Positions 23,145 through 31,494 of a stretch of 64,000 bases of DNA are shown piece after piece. The stretch is from NCBI GenBank assembly GCA_041390685.1, contig JAWKPL010000001.1, positions 248,001-312,000 on the forward strand, written 5' to 3'. The translations under genes and the position numbers were made by a program. How positions within the stretch are numbered: position 1 is the stretch's first letter; each line of letters starts with the position of its first letter. The notes under the pieces are model-generated. The model saw only the letters and a program-made list of their open reading frames with translations. It made no database searches and was not told the DNA's origin. The DNA is from JAIBBD01 sp041390685 (GTDB taxonomy: Bacteria > Chloroflexota > Dehalococcoidia > UBA2979).

Positions 23145-23789
23145 GTGACGGAGCAGGCCGCACCCGCGGAGCATAGTACGTTGCTCGAGGCGATCGTCGA
23201 GTCGTCTCCGGATGGCATCCTGGTCGTTGACGGCGGTTCGCGCATTCGGCTGGCCAACCGCCAGGCAGAGACGCTGTTCCAGTACCCCCGCTCCGAGTTG
23301 CTTGGCGAGCCGATCGACCTCCTCCTGCCGCCTCGTTACCGCGACCGGCACGGGCAGGCGGTCGGCACGTACGGGCAACGCCCGTCCAACCGGCCGATGG
23401 GCAGCGGACTGAGCATCTTCGGCCTGCGGCGCGACGGCAGCGAGTTCGCGGCGGACATCGCGTTGAGCCCGGTCGTGACGCCGAGCGGCTCGTTCGTCAT
23501 CACCTCGGTGCGCGACGTCTCCATGCGACGTGGGCTCGAGGAGGAGTACCGCGAGCTGGCTAAGCGGCTGCAGGCGCACTCCGAGCGCGAGCGCGTCGCG
23601 CTGGGCCTGCAGGATTCGCTCATCCAGGTCTCGTACGGCGTCGGCCTCAACCTGATGAAGGCGCGCGAGCTGGTGAGCGGCACCAGCGGTGATGCGGAAC
23701 GAGTCCTCGATGACGCGATCGAGGAGTTGAACGAGCTGATCCTGCGCGTGCGGCGTCTGATCCTCGACGTCTCGGGGAAGCCAGAGTAG
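23145..23789 (+). CDS. PAS protein with degenerate HisKA_3 domain (no phosphoacceptor His, no ATPase)
   Basis: A 214-residue protein. A PAS domain spans about residues 12-125 (LLEAIVESSPDGILVVDGG, then PMGSGLSIFGLRRDGSEFAADIALSP, then FVITSVRDVS). It is followed by a dimerisation helix pair that matches HisKA_3, but the H-box ERxRIARxLHDxxxQ reads ERERVALGLQDSLIQ, with Gln156 where the phosphorylated His should be. The protein ends at residue 214 with no HATPase domain. The kinase at 27997-29010 is a close full-length relative with His148 and an ATPase domain. A dominant or decoy partner that forms mixed dimers, or a pure sensor, is plausible. The start is uncertain: GTG 23145 is chosen, GTG 23106 adds 13 codons. 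Confidence 0.8.
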   Translation: MTEQAAPAEHSTLLEAIVESSPDGILVVDGGSRIRLANRQAETLFQYPRSELLGEPIDLLLPPRYRDRHGQAVGTYGQRPSNRPMGSGLSIFGLRRDGSEFAADIALSPVVTPSGSFVITSVRDVSMRRGLEEEYRELAKRLQAHSERERVALGLQDSLIQVSYGVGLNLMKARELVSGTSGDAERVLDDAIEELNELILRVRRLILDVSGKPE

Positions 23790-23844
23790 GGACGTCCGAC
23801 AGCGCCTCGGAGGCGTATCGTCAAGGCGTGGGCGGAGGGCGACG

Positions 23845-26511
23845 ATGACCTTGCGGGGGCCAGACCATCGCCCCGCGGGCGGTGCGCTGGAGCCGCAGGC
23901 CGCGTCGCTCGCGACGCTGTCCAGCCCCGAACGCTTCACCGCGCTCGGCACCGGCGCAGATGGCCTGGCCAGCACGGACGTCCCTGCCCGGCGAGCACGG
24001 GCGGGGTGGAACGACCCTGTCGTCCCGACGAGGCGACACCGGCTGCTCCCTCTGCTGCGGAACTTTACCCACACGCTCGCGCTCCTGTTGTGGTTCGCCG
24101 GCGGTCTGGCGCTCGCTGCCGGGATCGAGGAACTCGCGTTCGCTGTCGCCGCCGTGATCGTGATCAACGGCGTCTTCGCCGCGGCTCAAGAGTACCGAGC
24201 GGAGCGCCTTGTCCAGGGCCTGATGCGCCGGGTGGCGGTGCAGGCGCACATGATTCGGGACGGGGTCGTGCATACGGCGCCAGCACGTGAGCTGGTCCCC
24301 GGTGATGTCGTCCTTCTCGCGGGCGGCGACATCGTCCCGGCGGACTGCGTACTCGTAGGAGGCGATGAGATCGCGCTGGACCTCTCGATGCTCACAGGAG
24401 AGACCGTCCCCGTCGTGCGGACGGCGGAGGCTGCGGTGTCGGTCCCGCCCGATGTCCACGTAACGGAGGTGCCGGCAGTTGCGCCCGCCGGGGCAGCCGT
24501 CATCAGCGGGTCTGCCACGGCGCTCGTCTGGGCCACCGGACCCAGGAGCACCCTCGGGCAGATCGCGACGCTGGTGGAGGGTGTCAGGCGAGGCGACTCG
24601 TCGCTGGAACGACAGGTGCGCGCGCTGTCGTGGACGACGGCGGTGATCGCGGTACTGACCGGGACGGCCACGTTGGCCCTCGCGACGGGGCTCACGGACA
24701 CATCCTTTGCCACGGCCCTGACGTTTGCCACCGGTGTGATCGTGGCGCTGGTGCCCGAGGGGATGCTGCCGACGCTGAGCGTCGCGCTGGCTATCGGCGC
24801 TCGACGGATGGCCAGCCGAGGCGCCGCGGTCCGCCGCCTGGCGGCGGTGGAAATTGTCGGCTCGGCAACGGTGATCTGCACCGACAAGACCGGGACGCTC
24901 ACCGAGAACGTCCTGTCCGTGCTGCGGGTCACCGCGCGCGACGGATCGCCCGCGTCCGCGGACGGCCCTGCAGGGCTGGTCGCCGCCCTGTGCGGCAATG
25001 CCCGCCTCGAGGAGGGACACTACACGGGCGACTCGATCGACGTGGCGCTGGCGGAGTGGGCGCGGGCCGCCGGGCTCGACCCGGAGGTGCTGCGCGCGCG
25101 GTACCGGCGGACCGCCGAAACGCCCTTCGACGCACATCGGCGGTACATGACGGTCAGCCACTTGGTGGATGGCCATGCCGTCGAATTCGTGAAGGGGGCG
25201 CCGGAGGCCGTACTGGCCGCGTTCGACCTCGAGGTGACCGAGCCGCTGCGTGTGGCGATGGACCGGGCGGCGGAGGCGGGTGAACGCGTACTCCTCCTGG
25301 CCGCGCGGGCGGAGGGCGAATCCGCGAGGATCGAGGGGCTCGTCGAGCTGTTCGACCGGCCGCGACCAGAGGTGCCAGCGGCGATCGCGGCGTGCCGCGA
25401 GGCGGGGATTAGCGTCGTCATGCTGACGGGCGATCACCCGGCAACGGCACGCTCCGTCGCGAGACAGGTCGGGCTCGACGACGGGACCGGACTGCCCGTC
25501 ACTGAGGGCACGGAGCTGGATGCGATGTCGGACCAGGCCGTGCTGCGGCTGCTGCGCGGCAACGCGATCTTCGCGCGCATCCATCCGGAGCAGAAGCTGC
25601 GCATCGTCACCGTGCTGCGCCAGGCCGGCGCGGTGGTGGTCGTGACGGGCGACGGGATCAACGACGCGCCGGCACTCAGAGCGGCCGACGTGGGTGTCGC
25701 GATGGGCGCCCGCGGTACCGAGGTGGCGAAACAGGCGGCCGATATCGTGTTGGCCGACGACAATTTCGCAACGCTCGTCGCGGCGATCGAAGAAGGACGA
25801 TCGCTGAAGCGGAACATCCGGCGATTCGTCAGCTACGTCTTCACGAGCAACGTGGCCGAAGTGATGCCCTTCTTGTCTTATGTCTTCTTACAGATACCGT
25901 TGCCGCTCGCAGTGATCCAGGCGCTCGCCATCGATGTGGGCACCGACCTCGCACCGGCGCTCGCACTGGGCGCGGAGCCGCCCGCGGCGAAGACGATGCA
26001 GGCTCCCCCCGAGCCGCCAGCGCAACCGCTGATGACGCGCGCCCTCGCCGTGCGCACGTTCCTCGTATTCGGTCTGGCGGAAGCAGCGCTCGGCCTGGCC
26101 GCCTATACCGCGTATCACCTCTGGACCGGCTGGCGACCACCTGACGCCATGGACGCGGGGCTCGTGCGTGCCGCCTCGACACTCACGTTCCTCGGCATCG
26201 TGGGCGGCCAGGTCGGTTGCCTCTTCGCGCAGCGAGATGGGTCGCTCGGAGAGCGGCTGTCATTCAGGTCGAACGGGCTCCTCGCCGTCGGCCTGCTCTC
26301 GGAGCTCGTGCTGGCGCCGGCACTCGTCTACGTGCCGGGTCTGAACACGACGTTCTCGATGGCGCCGGTGCACCCGGCCTGGCTGCTCGTCATTCCCGTG
26401 GGCGCCGCAGTGTTCCTGCTGATCGACCTGGCTCGGCGAGCGGTGGACCGCAGGCGACCAGGCGGCGGGCTTCCGATCGCCGCTACGACGCGCGCGAGCC
26501 GGCGAGGATGA
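23845..26511 (+). CDS. P-type cation-transporting ATPase
   Basis: An 888-residue pump with actuator motif LTGETVP, transmembrane motif PEGMLPT, phosphorylation site DKTGTLT (Asp347), KGAP in the nucleotide domain, TGDHPATA and GDGINDAPALRAADVGVAMG in the hinge, and a C-terminal set of about six spans. The PEGM/L(L)P form differs from the PEGLPA pump at 12663-15281, so the two probably move different ions; P2-type Na+/K+- or Ca2+-like pumps and mycobacterial CtpF-like pumps share this layout. It has a long hydrophilic Ala/Arg-rich start (about 60 residues). It follows the PAS protein by 55 bases in the same direction and overlaps the convergent stress protein by 29 bases. Confidence 0.9.
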   Translation: MTLRGPDHRPAGGALEPQAASLATLSSPERFTALGTGADGLASTDVPARRARAGWNDPVVPTRRHRLLPLLRNFTHTLALLLWFAGGLALAAGIEELAFAVAAVIVINGVFAAAQEYRAERLVQGLMRRVAVQAHMIRDGVVHTAPARELVPGDVVLLAGGDIVPADCVLVGGDEIALDLSMLTGETVPVVRTAEAAVSVPPDVHVTEVPAVAPAGAAVISGSATALVWATGPRSTLGQIATLVEGVRRGDSSLERQVRALSWTTAVIAVLTGTATLALATGLTDTSFATALTFATGVIVALVPEGMLPTLSVALAIGARRMASRGAAVRRLAAVEIVGSATVICTDKTGTLTENVLSVLRVTARDGSPASADGPAGLVAALCGNARLEEGHYTGDSIDVALAEWARAAGLDPEVLRARYRRTAETPFDAHRRYMTVSHLVDGHAVEFVKGAPEAVLAAFDLEVTEPLRVAMDRAAEAGERVLLLAARAEGESARIEGLVELFDRPRPEVPAAIAACREAGISVVMLTGDHPATARSVARQVGLDDGTGLPVTEGTELDAMSDQAVLRLLRGNAIFARIHPEQKLRIVTVLRQAGAVVVVTGDGINDAPALRAADVGVAMGARGTEVAKQAADIVLADDNFATLVAAIEEGRSLKRNIRRFVSYVFTSNVAEVMPFLSYVFLQIPLPLAVIQALAIDVGTDLAPALALGAEPPAAKTMQAPPEPPAQPLMTRALAVRTFLVFGLAEAALGLAAYTAYHLWTGWRPPDAMDAGLVRAASTLTFLGIVGGQVGCLFAQRDGSLGERLSFRSNGLLAVGLLSELVLAPALVYVPGLNTTFSMAPVHPAWLLVIPVGAAVFLLIDLARRAVDRRRPGGGLPIAATTRASRRG

Positions 26512-26968
26512 GCGCGCGGTCGCCGACGTGCCGCAGGACGTACTCGGCGACGGAGCCGACGACCTCGCGCCCGAGGCCGCCATGGCCTCGCGTCGCCATC
26601 ACGATCGCGTCGACATCGTGACGGTCGGCGGCGTCGAGGATGGCGTTGCCCGGGACGCCTTCGCCGACGTCGGTCGTCACCGCCGCTCCGACCGCGCGCA
26701 GCCGCTCGGCGGCGGCCTCCACTTCCTGATGCGCGCGGTCGCGCTGCATGAAGTGCTGGCTCTCGGCGAGGTCGGCGATCGCCTCGGGGCGGCCGCCCGT
26801 GAACTCGAACGACTCCCCGATGAAGCGGTTGCGCAGGGCGGCGACGGTCTCGATGGCCTGGAAGACGACGACTTCCGTGCTGCTGCCCTGGACGAGGGCG
26901 ATCGCGTGTGACACGGCGGTGCGCGAGAGATCCGAACCGTCGAGCGTGAGCATGATGCGTCGGTACAT
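26483..26968 (-). CDS. universal stress protein (ATP-binding type)
   Basis: A 161-residue UspA-fold protein: MYRRIMLTLDGSDLSRTAVSHAIALV start, Asp in LDGSD, and the nucleotide-binding pattern MATRGHGGLGREVVGSVAEYVLRH (GxxG then G(S/T)), which marks ATP-binding Usps. Such proteins respond to hypoxia, starvation and redox stress. ATG 26968 follows GGAGGG. Its last 29 bases overlap the 3' end of the convergent P-type ATPase gene, so the two messages are complementary at their ends. Confidence 0.92.
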   Translation of the reverse strand: MYRRIMLTLDGSDLSRTAVSHAIALVQGSSTEVVVFQAIETVAALRNRFIGESFEFTGGRPEAIADLAESQHFMQRDRAHQEVEAAAERLRAVGAAVTTDVGEGVPGNAILDAADRHDVDAIVMATRGHGGLGREVVGSVAEYVLRHVGDRALILAGSRAS

Positions 26969-27056
26969 GTGACCCTCCTGACTCCAGCCCGATCGTGGCG
27001 CGCCTCGACCGGACCGCCCACAGGCCTTCGTCACGCTTCGAGGGGGTCGAATGGCG

Positions 27057-27254
27057 TCAGCGGCCCTTGCGGCCGGCGCCGCCGGCGGACCCGCCGAAGA
27101 GGAGTCCGGCGCCGATGAGAAACCCGAACTGGTACCAGCCGGAGTCGCGCTGGACGTTGTAGACGGGAAAGCGTTCCCACCAGTCGAACACGTGGGCGAT
27201 TAAGACCGGCCAGGCCGTCAGGCCGTTCCACAGACCCCAGAGGAAGTCGCTCAT
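27057..27254 (-). CDS. small membrane protein
   Basis: A 65-residue protein with a Trp-rich amphipathic start (MSDFLWGLWNGLTAWPVLIAHVFDWW), a hydrophilic middle and a second hydrophobic piece (YQFGFLIGAGLLFGG) before a basic Gly-rich tail. Two short membrane-associated helices are likely. It starts in the stop of the GyrI-like gene (ATGA), so the two are coupled. No function assigned. Confidence 0.65.
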   Translation of the reverse strand: MSDFLWGLWNGLTAWPVLIAHVFDWWERFPVYNVQRDSGWYQFGFLIGAGLLFGGSAGGAGRKGR

Positions 27255-27898
27255 TCGGCGTTCCTTTCGCTGTCTCCTCGCTCAGCGGACCGTACTGGCT
27301 GGCGGAGGACCGTGCGCAGGCGTTCGGGGGCCGTGCGCGCTGGGTCGCTCAGGTAGATCTCGTGCCGGCGCCCGCACGCGACGAGTCCGCGATCGGCGAC
27401 AAACGCGCGCAACGCCTCGACCGACGACTGCGCGGTGACGTAGGGACCGACGTGCATCACCTGAGCGCACAGCCCCTCCGTGATTGCCTCCAGCCGCAGC
27501 CGGCCGGCCAGATCGCCGGCGAAGCCACCGGGCGCGCGGGTCCGCACGCGCTCGAGGTCGGCGGCCGTGACCTCGTCCGGCTGGCGGATCAACAGTGTCC
27601 ACGACGGGTCGAGCACGGGGCCGGCCACGAATGGGTCGTCAGCGGTCTGCGCCCAGAGCGCCTCGAGCGGGGCGACGACCCAGTCGAAACCGAGCGTCCG
27701 CTTCAGCCCGAACTTGAGCATGTAGGACGCCGTATACAGGAGAGCGACCGCCGCCTCGAAGTCCGGCGTCCCCTCCGGCTCGCCGCATCCGTCGAGTGCC
27801 AGGAACTGGAAGCGGGGGACTTCGACGAGCACGGGACGGCGCGGCGGGGCGTAGCAACGCGGGGCATCCCGCTTGAAGTCGACTTTCGAGAGGGTCAC
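27251..27898 (-). CDS. GyrI-like small-molecule-binding protein
   Basis: A 215-residue soluble protein of the GyrI-like (SHS2/AraC effector-binding-like) family: KVDFKRDAPRCYAPPRRPVLVEVPRFQFLALDGCGEPEGTPDF at the start, then LYTASYMLKFGLK and the domain core ALWAQ, WTLLIRQPDEVT, with the closing GRRHEIYLSDPARTAPERLRTVLRQPV. Members bind hydrophobic drugs or metabolites; E. coli GyrI also binds gyrase. No DNA-binding domain is attached. GTG 27898 is the start because the conserved K-x-D-F-K opening follows directly. Confidence 0.85.
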   Translation of the reverse strand: MTLSKVDFKRDAPRCYAPPRRPVLVEVPRFQFLALDGCGEPEGTPDFEAAVALLYTASYMLKFGLKRTLGFDWVVAPLEALWAQTADDPFVAGPVLDPSWTLLIRQPDEVTAADLERVRTRAPGGFAGDLAGRLRLEAITEGLCAQVMHVGPYVTAQSSVEALRAFVADRGLVACGRRHEIYLSDPARTAPERLRTVLRQPVRSAERGDSERNAE

Positions 27899-27996
27899 GA
27901 CCCCTCCTCACACGCCATCAGACTGCCCCGACGCGGGACGGGCGGGAGGAGCCGTTGGTCAGTGTGAGCGTGGGACTTGCGCGAGCGTCGCCGGCG

Positions 27997-29010
27997 CTAG
28001 GCGGCGCTCGGCAGCCGGACGCGCACCACGGTGCCGGCGCCGGGACGGCTCTCGATATCGAGGACGCCGGACAACGCCTCGACGCGGCTGCGCATGTTCC
28101 GCAGCCCCATGTGCTGGTGATCGCGCTCGGCATCGGGGTCGAAGCCGCAGCCGTCGTCGCGGACTTCGAGGAGCATCGCATCGCCGTCCTGGGCGAGGCG
28201 GACCTCGGCGCGCGTCGCCATGGCGTGCTTGCGGACGTTGGTCAGCGCCTCGCGCACGAGGTGGTAGAGGGCCTGCGCCTGCCCGCCGGGCAGCTCCGGC
28301 AGCCCGGGTGAGACGTCGAGCGCCACTTCGAAGGCCGAGTCCGCGCGCACCTCGTCGACGACCTCGCGCAGGAGCTCGGCGACGTCCGATTCGAGCCGGT
28401 TCAGCGGGAGGCCCATAACGTACGTGCGGATGTCGTCGATGACCTGTCGCAACTCCTGAACCGCCTCGTCGAGGGCGGGCAGCGCCTCGGGGGCGTGTGG
28501 CTCGATGGCGCCACGGGTCTCGAGGAGACTGAGGCCGACGGCGTAGATGGACTGCATGACGCCATCGTGGAGGTCGCGAGCGATGCGCTCGCGGTCCCGC
28601 TGCAGCTCCGCCTGCGCCATCAGCTGGCGCCGCTCGGCCTCGAAAGCGCGGCGCTCGGTCATGTCGCGGACGATGGCGGTGACGTACGTGCCCTCCTCGG
28701 TGGGGATGGCGCCAAGGCTGATCTCGACCGGGAGTTCGCTGCCGTCGCTGCAACGCGCCGACAGCTCGAGGCCGCTCCCCATGGGCCGGGCGACGGGGTA
28801 CGCATGGTATGCGGCCTGATGCGCGCGATGGACGGAGCGGAACCGGTCCGGGACGAGGTCCTCGATCGTGCGACCAACGAGCTCCTGCGCGGAGTAGCGG
28901 AAGAGGCGCTCCGCCTGGGCATTGACGAACACAATGTGTCCCCGGGGGTGCACGAGGAGAATGCCATCGGGCGCCGAGTCGACCAATGCCTGCAGCAGGA
29001 CGCTGTCCAC
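27997..29010 (-). CDS. PAS-domain histidine kinase, HisKA_3/NarX-DevS type
   Basis: A 337-residue soluble kinase: PAS domain (residues 5-120, LLQALVDSAPDGILLVHPRG to VTAIVRDMTERR), dimerisation domain HisKA_3 with RERIARDLHDGVMQ and His148, then HATPase_c with N-box REALTNVRKHA, G-box VRDDGCGFDPDA and GLRNMRSRVEAL. Kinases of this class signal to NarL/LuxR-type regulators; the only such regulator in the window is at 45059-45721. GTG 29010 follows GAAGGG by five bases and starts right at the PAS domain; the long frame upstream is Arg-rich and unlikely. The protein closely resembles the truncated PAS protein at 23145-23789. Confidence 0.92.
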   Translation of the reverse strand: MDSVLLQALVDSAPDGILLVHPRGHIVFVNAQAERLFRYSAQELVGRTIEDLVPDRFRSVHRAHQAAYHAYPVARPMGSGLELSARCSDGSELPVEISLGAIPTEEGTYVTAIVRDMTERRAFEAERRQLMAQAELQRDRERIARDLHDGVMQSIYAVGLSLLETRGAIEPHAPEALPALDEAVQELRQVIDDIRTYVMGLPLNRLESDVAELLREVVDEVRADSAFEVALDVSPGLPELPGGQAQALYHLVREALTNVRKHAMATRAEVRLAQDGDAMLLEVRDDGCGFDPDAERDHQHMGLRNMRSRVEALSGVLDIESRPGAGTVVRVRLPSAA

Positions 29011-29159
29011 GGCGACCCTTCGGTGATGAGGTCCGGCGATCCGGCGTTCTCTGCGCAGTGTACCGGCTGCGGACGGCAGTGGCCCGACGCGCCGGTGCAT
29101 CCTCCTGTTACCGTGGGGCTCGGGCACTCCGGCGGCTACAGACGGGAGCAAGAAGCAGC

Positions 29160-30443
29160 ATGCGGCTGGTTTCGCTGAGCGAGGCAATCGACGCGGTCGG
29201 CAGCCGTCAGCGCGTGTATCTGCACGGCGGCGCGGCGACCTCGACACCGTTGTTGCATGCGCTCGCCGAGCGAGCGCTGACGCTCGAAGGCGTCGAGACG
29301 GTGTCGCTGCACCTCGACGGGCCAGCTCCACACGTAGCGCCTGAACTCGCCGGCCACCTGCGCCACAACGCGCTCTTCATCGGAGCCAACGTCCGGGAGG
29401 CGGTCGCGGAGGGCCGCGCCGACTTTACACCGGTGTTCCTCTCAGATATCCCGCAGCTGTTCACCAGCGGCGTGCTCCCCATCGACGTGGCGCTGATCCA
29501 GGTGTCGCCTCCCGACCAGCACGGCTACTGCTCGCTCGGCGTGTCCGTCGATGTCGCCCACGCGGCCGTGCGCCAGGCCCGCACCGTGGTCGCGGAGGTG
29601 AACCGGCAGATGCCGCGGAGTCTCGGACGGTCGTTCCTGCATGTGTCGCAGATCGACTTCGGCGTGGAGACGGACCGGCCGCTCGTCGAGGTGCCCTCCC
29701 CACCGCTCGACGACCGGTACTTCCAGATCGCGCGGCACGTCGCCTCCCTCATCGAGGATGGGTCGACGCTGCAACTCGGCATCGGAGCCGTGGCGGAGGC
29801 GGTGTTGCTGCAGCTGTTCGACCATCGCGACCTCGGAGTGCACACAGAGATGTTCTCGGACGGCGTCGTCGACCTGTTCGAGGCGGGCGTGATCACCGGG
29901 GCGAAGAAGCGTCGCCACCCGGGCGAGATCGTGACGTCGTTCGTGCAGGGGACGCGACGGCTCTACGACTTCGTGGACGACAATCCGGTCGTCTCGATGC
30001 ACCCCTCGGACTACACGAACAACCCCGCGGTGATCGCGAGCCACGTGGAGATGGTCGCGGTGAACTCGGCGATCGAGGTCGACCTCACGGGGCAGGTGTG
30101 TGCCGACTCCATCGGCGGGCGCTTCTACAGCGGTATCGGCGGGCAACTGGATTTCATCCGCGGCGCCGCGCGGGCGGCGCAGGGACGCCCGATCATCGCG
30201 CTCCCTTCGACCACGGCAGACGGCACAATCTCCCGCATCGTCGGCCGGCTCGCTCCCGGGGCAGGCGTGGTGACGACCCGCGGCGACGTGTACTTCGTCG
30301 TCACCGAGTACGGCATCGCGGCGTTGCACGGGCGCACTGTGCGTGAGCGGGCCGAAGCCCTGCTGCGTGTCGCGCACCCCGCCTTCCGGGAGCGGCTCGC
30401 GCGCGAGGCCCTCGAGACGTACGGACTGCGCATCGGCGAGTAA
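29160..30443 (+). CDS. acetyl-CoA hydrolase/CoA-transferase family protein
   Basis: A 427-residue class I CoA-transferase of the acetyl-CoA hydrolase / 4-hydroxybutyrate CoA-transferase group. Visible are VYLHGGAATSTPLLHAL (CoA-binding start), IDVALIQVSPPDQHGYCSLGVSVD, and GIGAVAEAVLLQL followed by LGVHTEMFSDGVVDLFEAG, where the Glu of HTEMFSDG is the residue expected to form the acyl-CoA intermediate, then the GQVCADSIGGRFYSGIGGQLDF oxyanion region. Reaction: exchange of CoA between acetate and another carboxylic acid, or hydrolysis. It stands alone between a divergent kinase and a protease gene; ATG 29160 follows a weak AGCAGC site. Confidence 0.9.
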   Translation: MRLVSLSEAIDAVGSRQRVYLHGGAATSTPLLHALAERALTLEGVETVSLHLDGPAPHVAPELAGHLRHNALFIGANVREAVAEGRADFTPVFLSDIPQLFTSGVLPIDVALIQVSPPDQHGYCSLGVSVDVAHAAVRQARTVVAEVNRQMPRSLGRSFLHVSQIDFGVETDRPLVEVPSPPLDDRYFQIARHVASLIEDGSTLQLGIGAVAEAVLLQLFDHRDLGVHTEMFSDGVVDLFEAGVITGAKKRRHPGEIVTSFVQGTRRLYDFVDDNPVVSMHPSDYTNNPAVIASHVEMVAVNSAIEVDLTGQVCADSIGGRFYSGIGGQLDFIRGAARAAQGRPIIALPSTTADGTISRIVGRLAPGAGVVTTRGDVYFVVTEYGIAALHGRTVRERAEALLRVAHPAFRERLAREALETYGLRIGE

Positions 30444-30468
30444 CGCACGGGCGAGAGGCCATTCGTCA

Positions 30469-30506
30469 GCCGGCGCGGGGCCGAACGGCCCTGCCCTCGC
30501 GCCGGC
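30469..30506 (+). terminator. hairpin terminator after the CoA-transferase gene
   Basis: A 12-bp stem with one G-T pair (30469-30480 with 30495-30506) between the CoA-transferase and CPBP protease genes. Confidence 0.45.
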
Positions 30507-30553
30507 AAGCAGCGGCACGCTGAGTTCGATACGCGGGATCGGGGAGCACAACC

Positions 30554-31438
30554 GTGGAGCCGCGCTGGCTCGCCATTGTCCGTGCGCGTACCGTGCTCGC
30601 TTACTTTGCGGTCGCATACGGCGTCTCGTGGCTGTTGTGGCTGCCCCTGGTCGCCTCACAGCAGGGGTGGTGGAGCCTCGATCTCCCGGAGTCATGGCAC
30701 TACGCGGCTGCTGCCGGGCCGGTCACGGCGGCGTTCGTGGTCGCCGGGATCGTGGATGGGCGGAGCGGGGGGCGGGCGCTGCTGGAGCAGTACCGCCCGT
30801 CGAGGGCGCCCCGCGGCTGGCTGGTGGCGGCGGTCGGCAGCGTGTTGGCGCTAGCGGCGGGCGGCATCATCGGCACTCGCATCGCCGACGGCGCCTGGCC
30901 GTCGTACGCGGAGTTCGCGAAGACCGGCAACCTGCCCGCGCTCGGGCTGCCGCTGACGTTCCTCGTGCATCTGCTCACCTTCGGAGTTGGCGAGGAGACG
31001 GGCTGGCGAGGGTTCGCCCTGCCGCATCTCCAGGAGCGGTGGGGCGCGCTTCGCGCCACAGCGCTGCTGTACGCGGGCTGGGCCGGGTGGCACATTCCGT
31101 CGTTCTTCGAGAACCCGACCTTCAGCGATTGGTCTGCCACCACCATGGTCGGGTGGCTGATCGGGCTGGGTCTCGGAGCGGTCTTCCTGAGCTGGCTGTA
31201 CAACAGCACTCACGGAAGCCTCCTGACCGTTGTGGCGTGGCACGCCCTGTTCAACACGGTCACGGCTTCCGAGGCGGCCTCGGAATCGGTGTTGCTGGCG
31301 GCGGTCGTGACGACCGGCGTGATGGCGATCGCCACGGTTGCGCTGATCGCGGCGGGGCCGGCCGAGCTGTCCGGATGGTCCCGGCACGCCGGACCTCGCG
31401 TGCGGTGGAGTGACCTGTTGAGGCGAAACGGCGAGTAA
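30554..31438 (+). CDS. CPBP-family intramembrane metalloprotease
   Basis: A 294-residue membrane protein with about eight spans and the three CPBP/ABI motifs: GEETGWRGF (EExxxR, about residue 148), WHIPSFF, and WHALFN. The glutamates and histidines form the metal or catalytic site of CAAX-processing and bacteriocin-immunity type proteases. The C-terminal tail is soluble and basic. GTG 30554 is the first start after the terminator hairpin and begins directly before the first helix. Substrate unknown. Confidence 0.9.
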   Translation: MEPRWLAIVRARTVLAYFAVAYGVSWLLWLPLVASQQGWWSLDLPESWHYAAAAGPVTAAFVVAGIVDGRSGGRALLEQYRPSRAPRGWLVAAVGSVLALAAGGIIGTRIADGAWPSYAEFAKTGNLPALGLPLTFLVHLLTFGVGEETGWRGFALPHLQERWGALRATALLYAGWAGWHIPSFFENPTFSDWSATTMVGWLIGLGLGAVFLSWLYNSTHGSLLTVVAWHALFNTVTASEAASESVLLAAVVTTGVMAIATVALIAAGPAELSGWSRHAGPRVRWSDLLRRNGE

Positions 31439-31470
31439 GAAGCGGGGCGACCGCATGGCCGCCCCGCTTC
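31439..31470. terminator. bidirectional hairpin terminator
   Basis: GAAGCGGGGC (31439-31448) pairs with GCCCCGCTTC (31461-31470), extended by an inner CC/GG pair. It lies between the convergent CPBP protease and ScyD-like genes. Confidence 0.65.
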
Positions 31471-31494
31471 GTCCAACGCGCTCCGAGGAGCGAG

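Noticed and set aside
23821..25584. 587-codon minus-strand open frame
   Set aside because: Antisense of the second P-type ATPase, which has all catalytic motifs in the plus frame.
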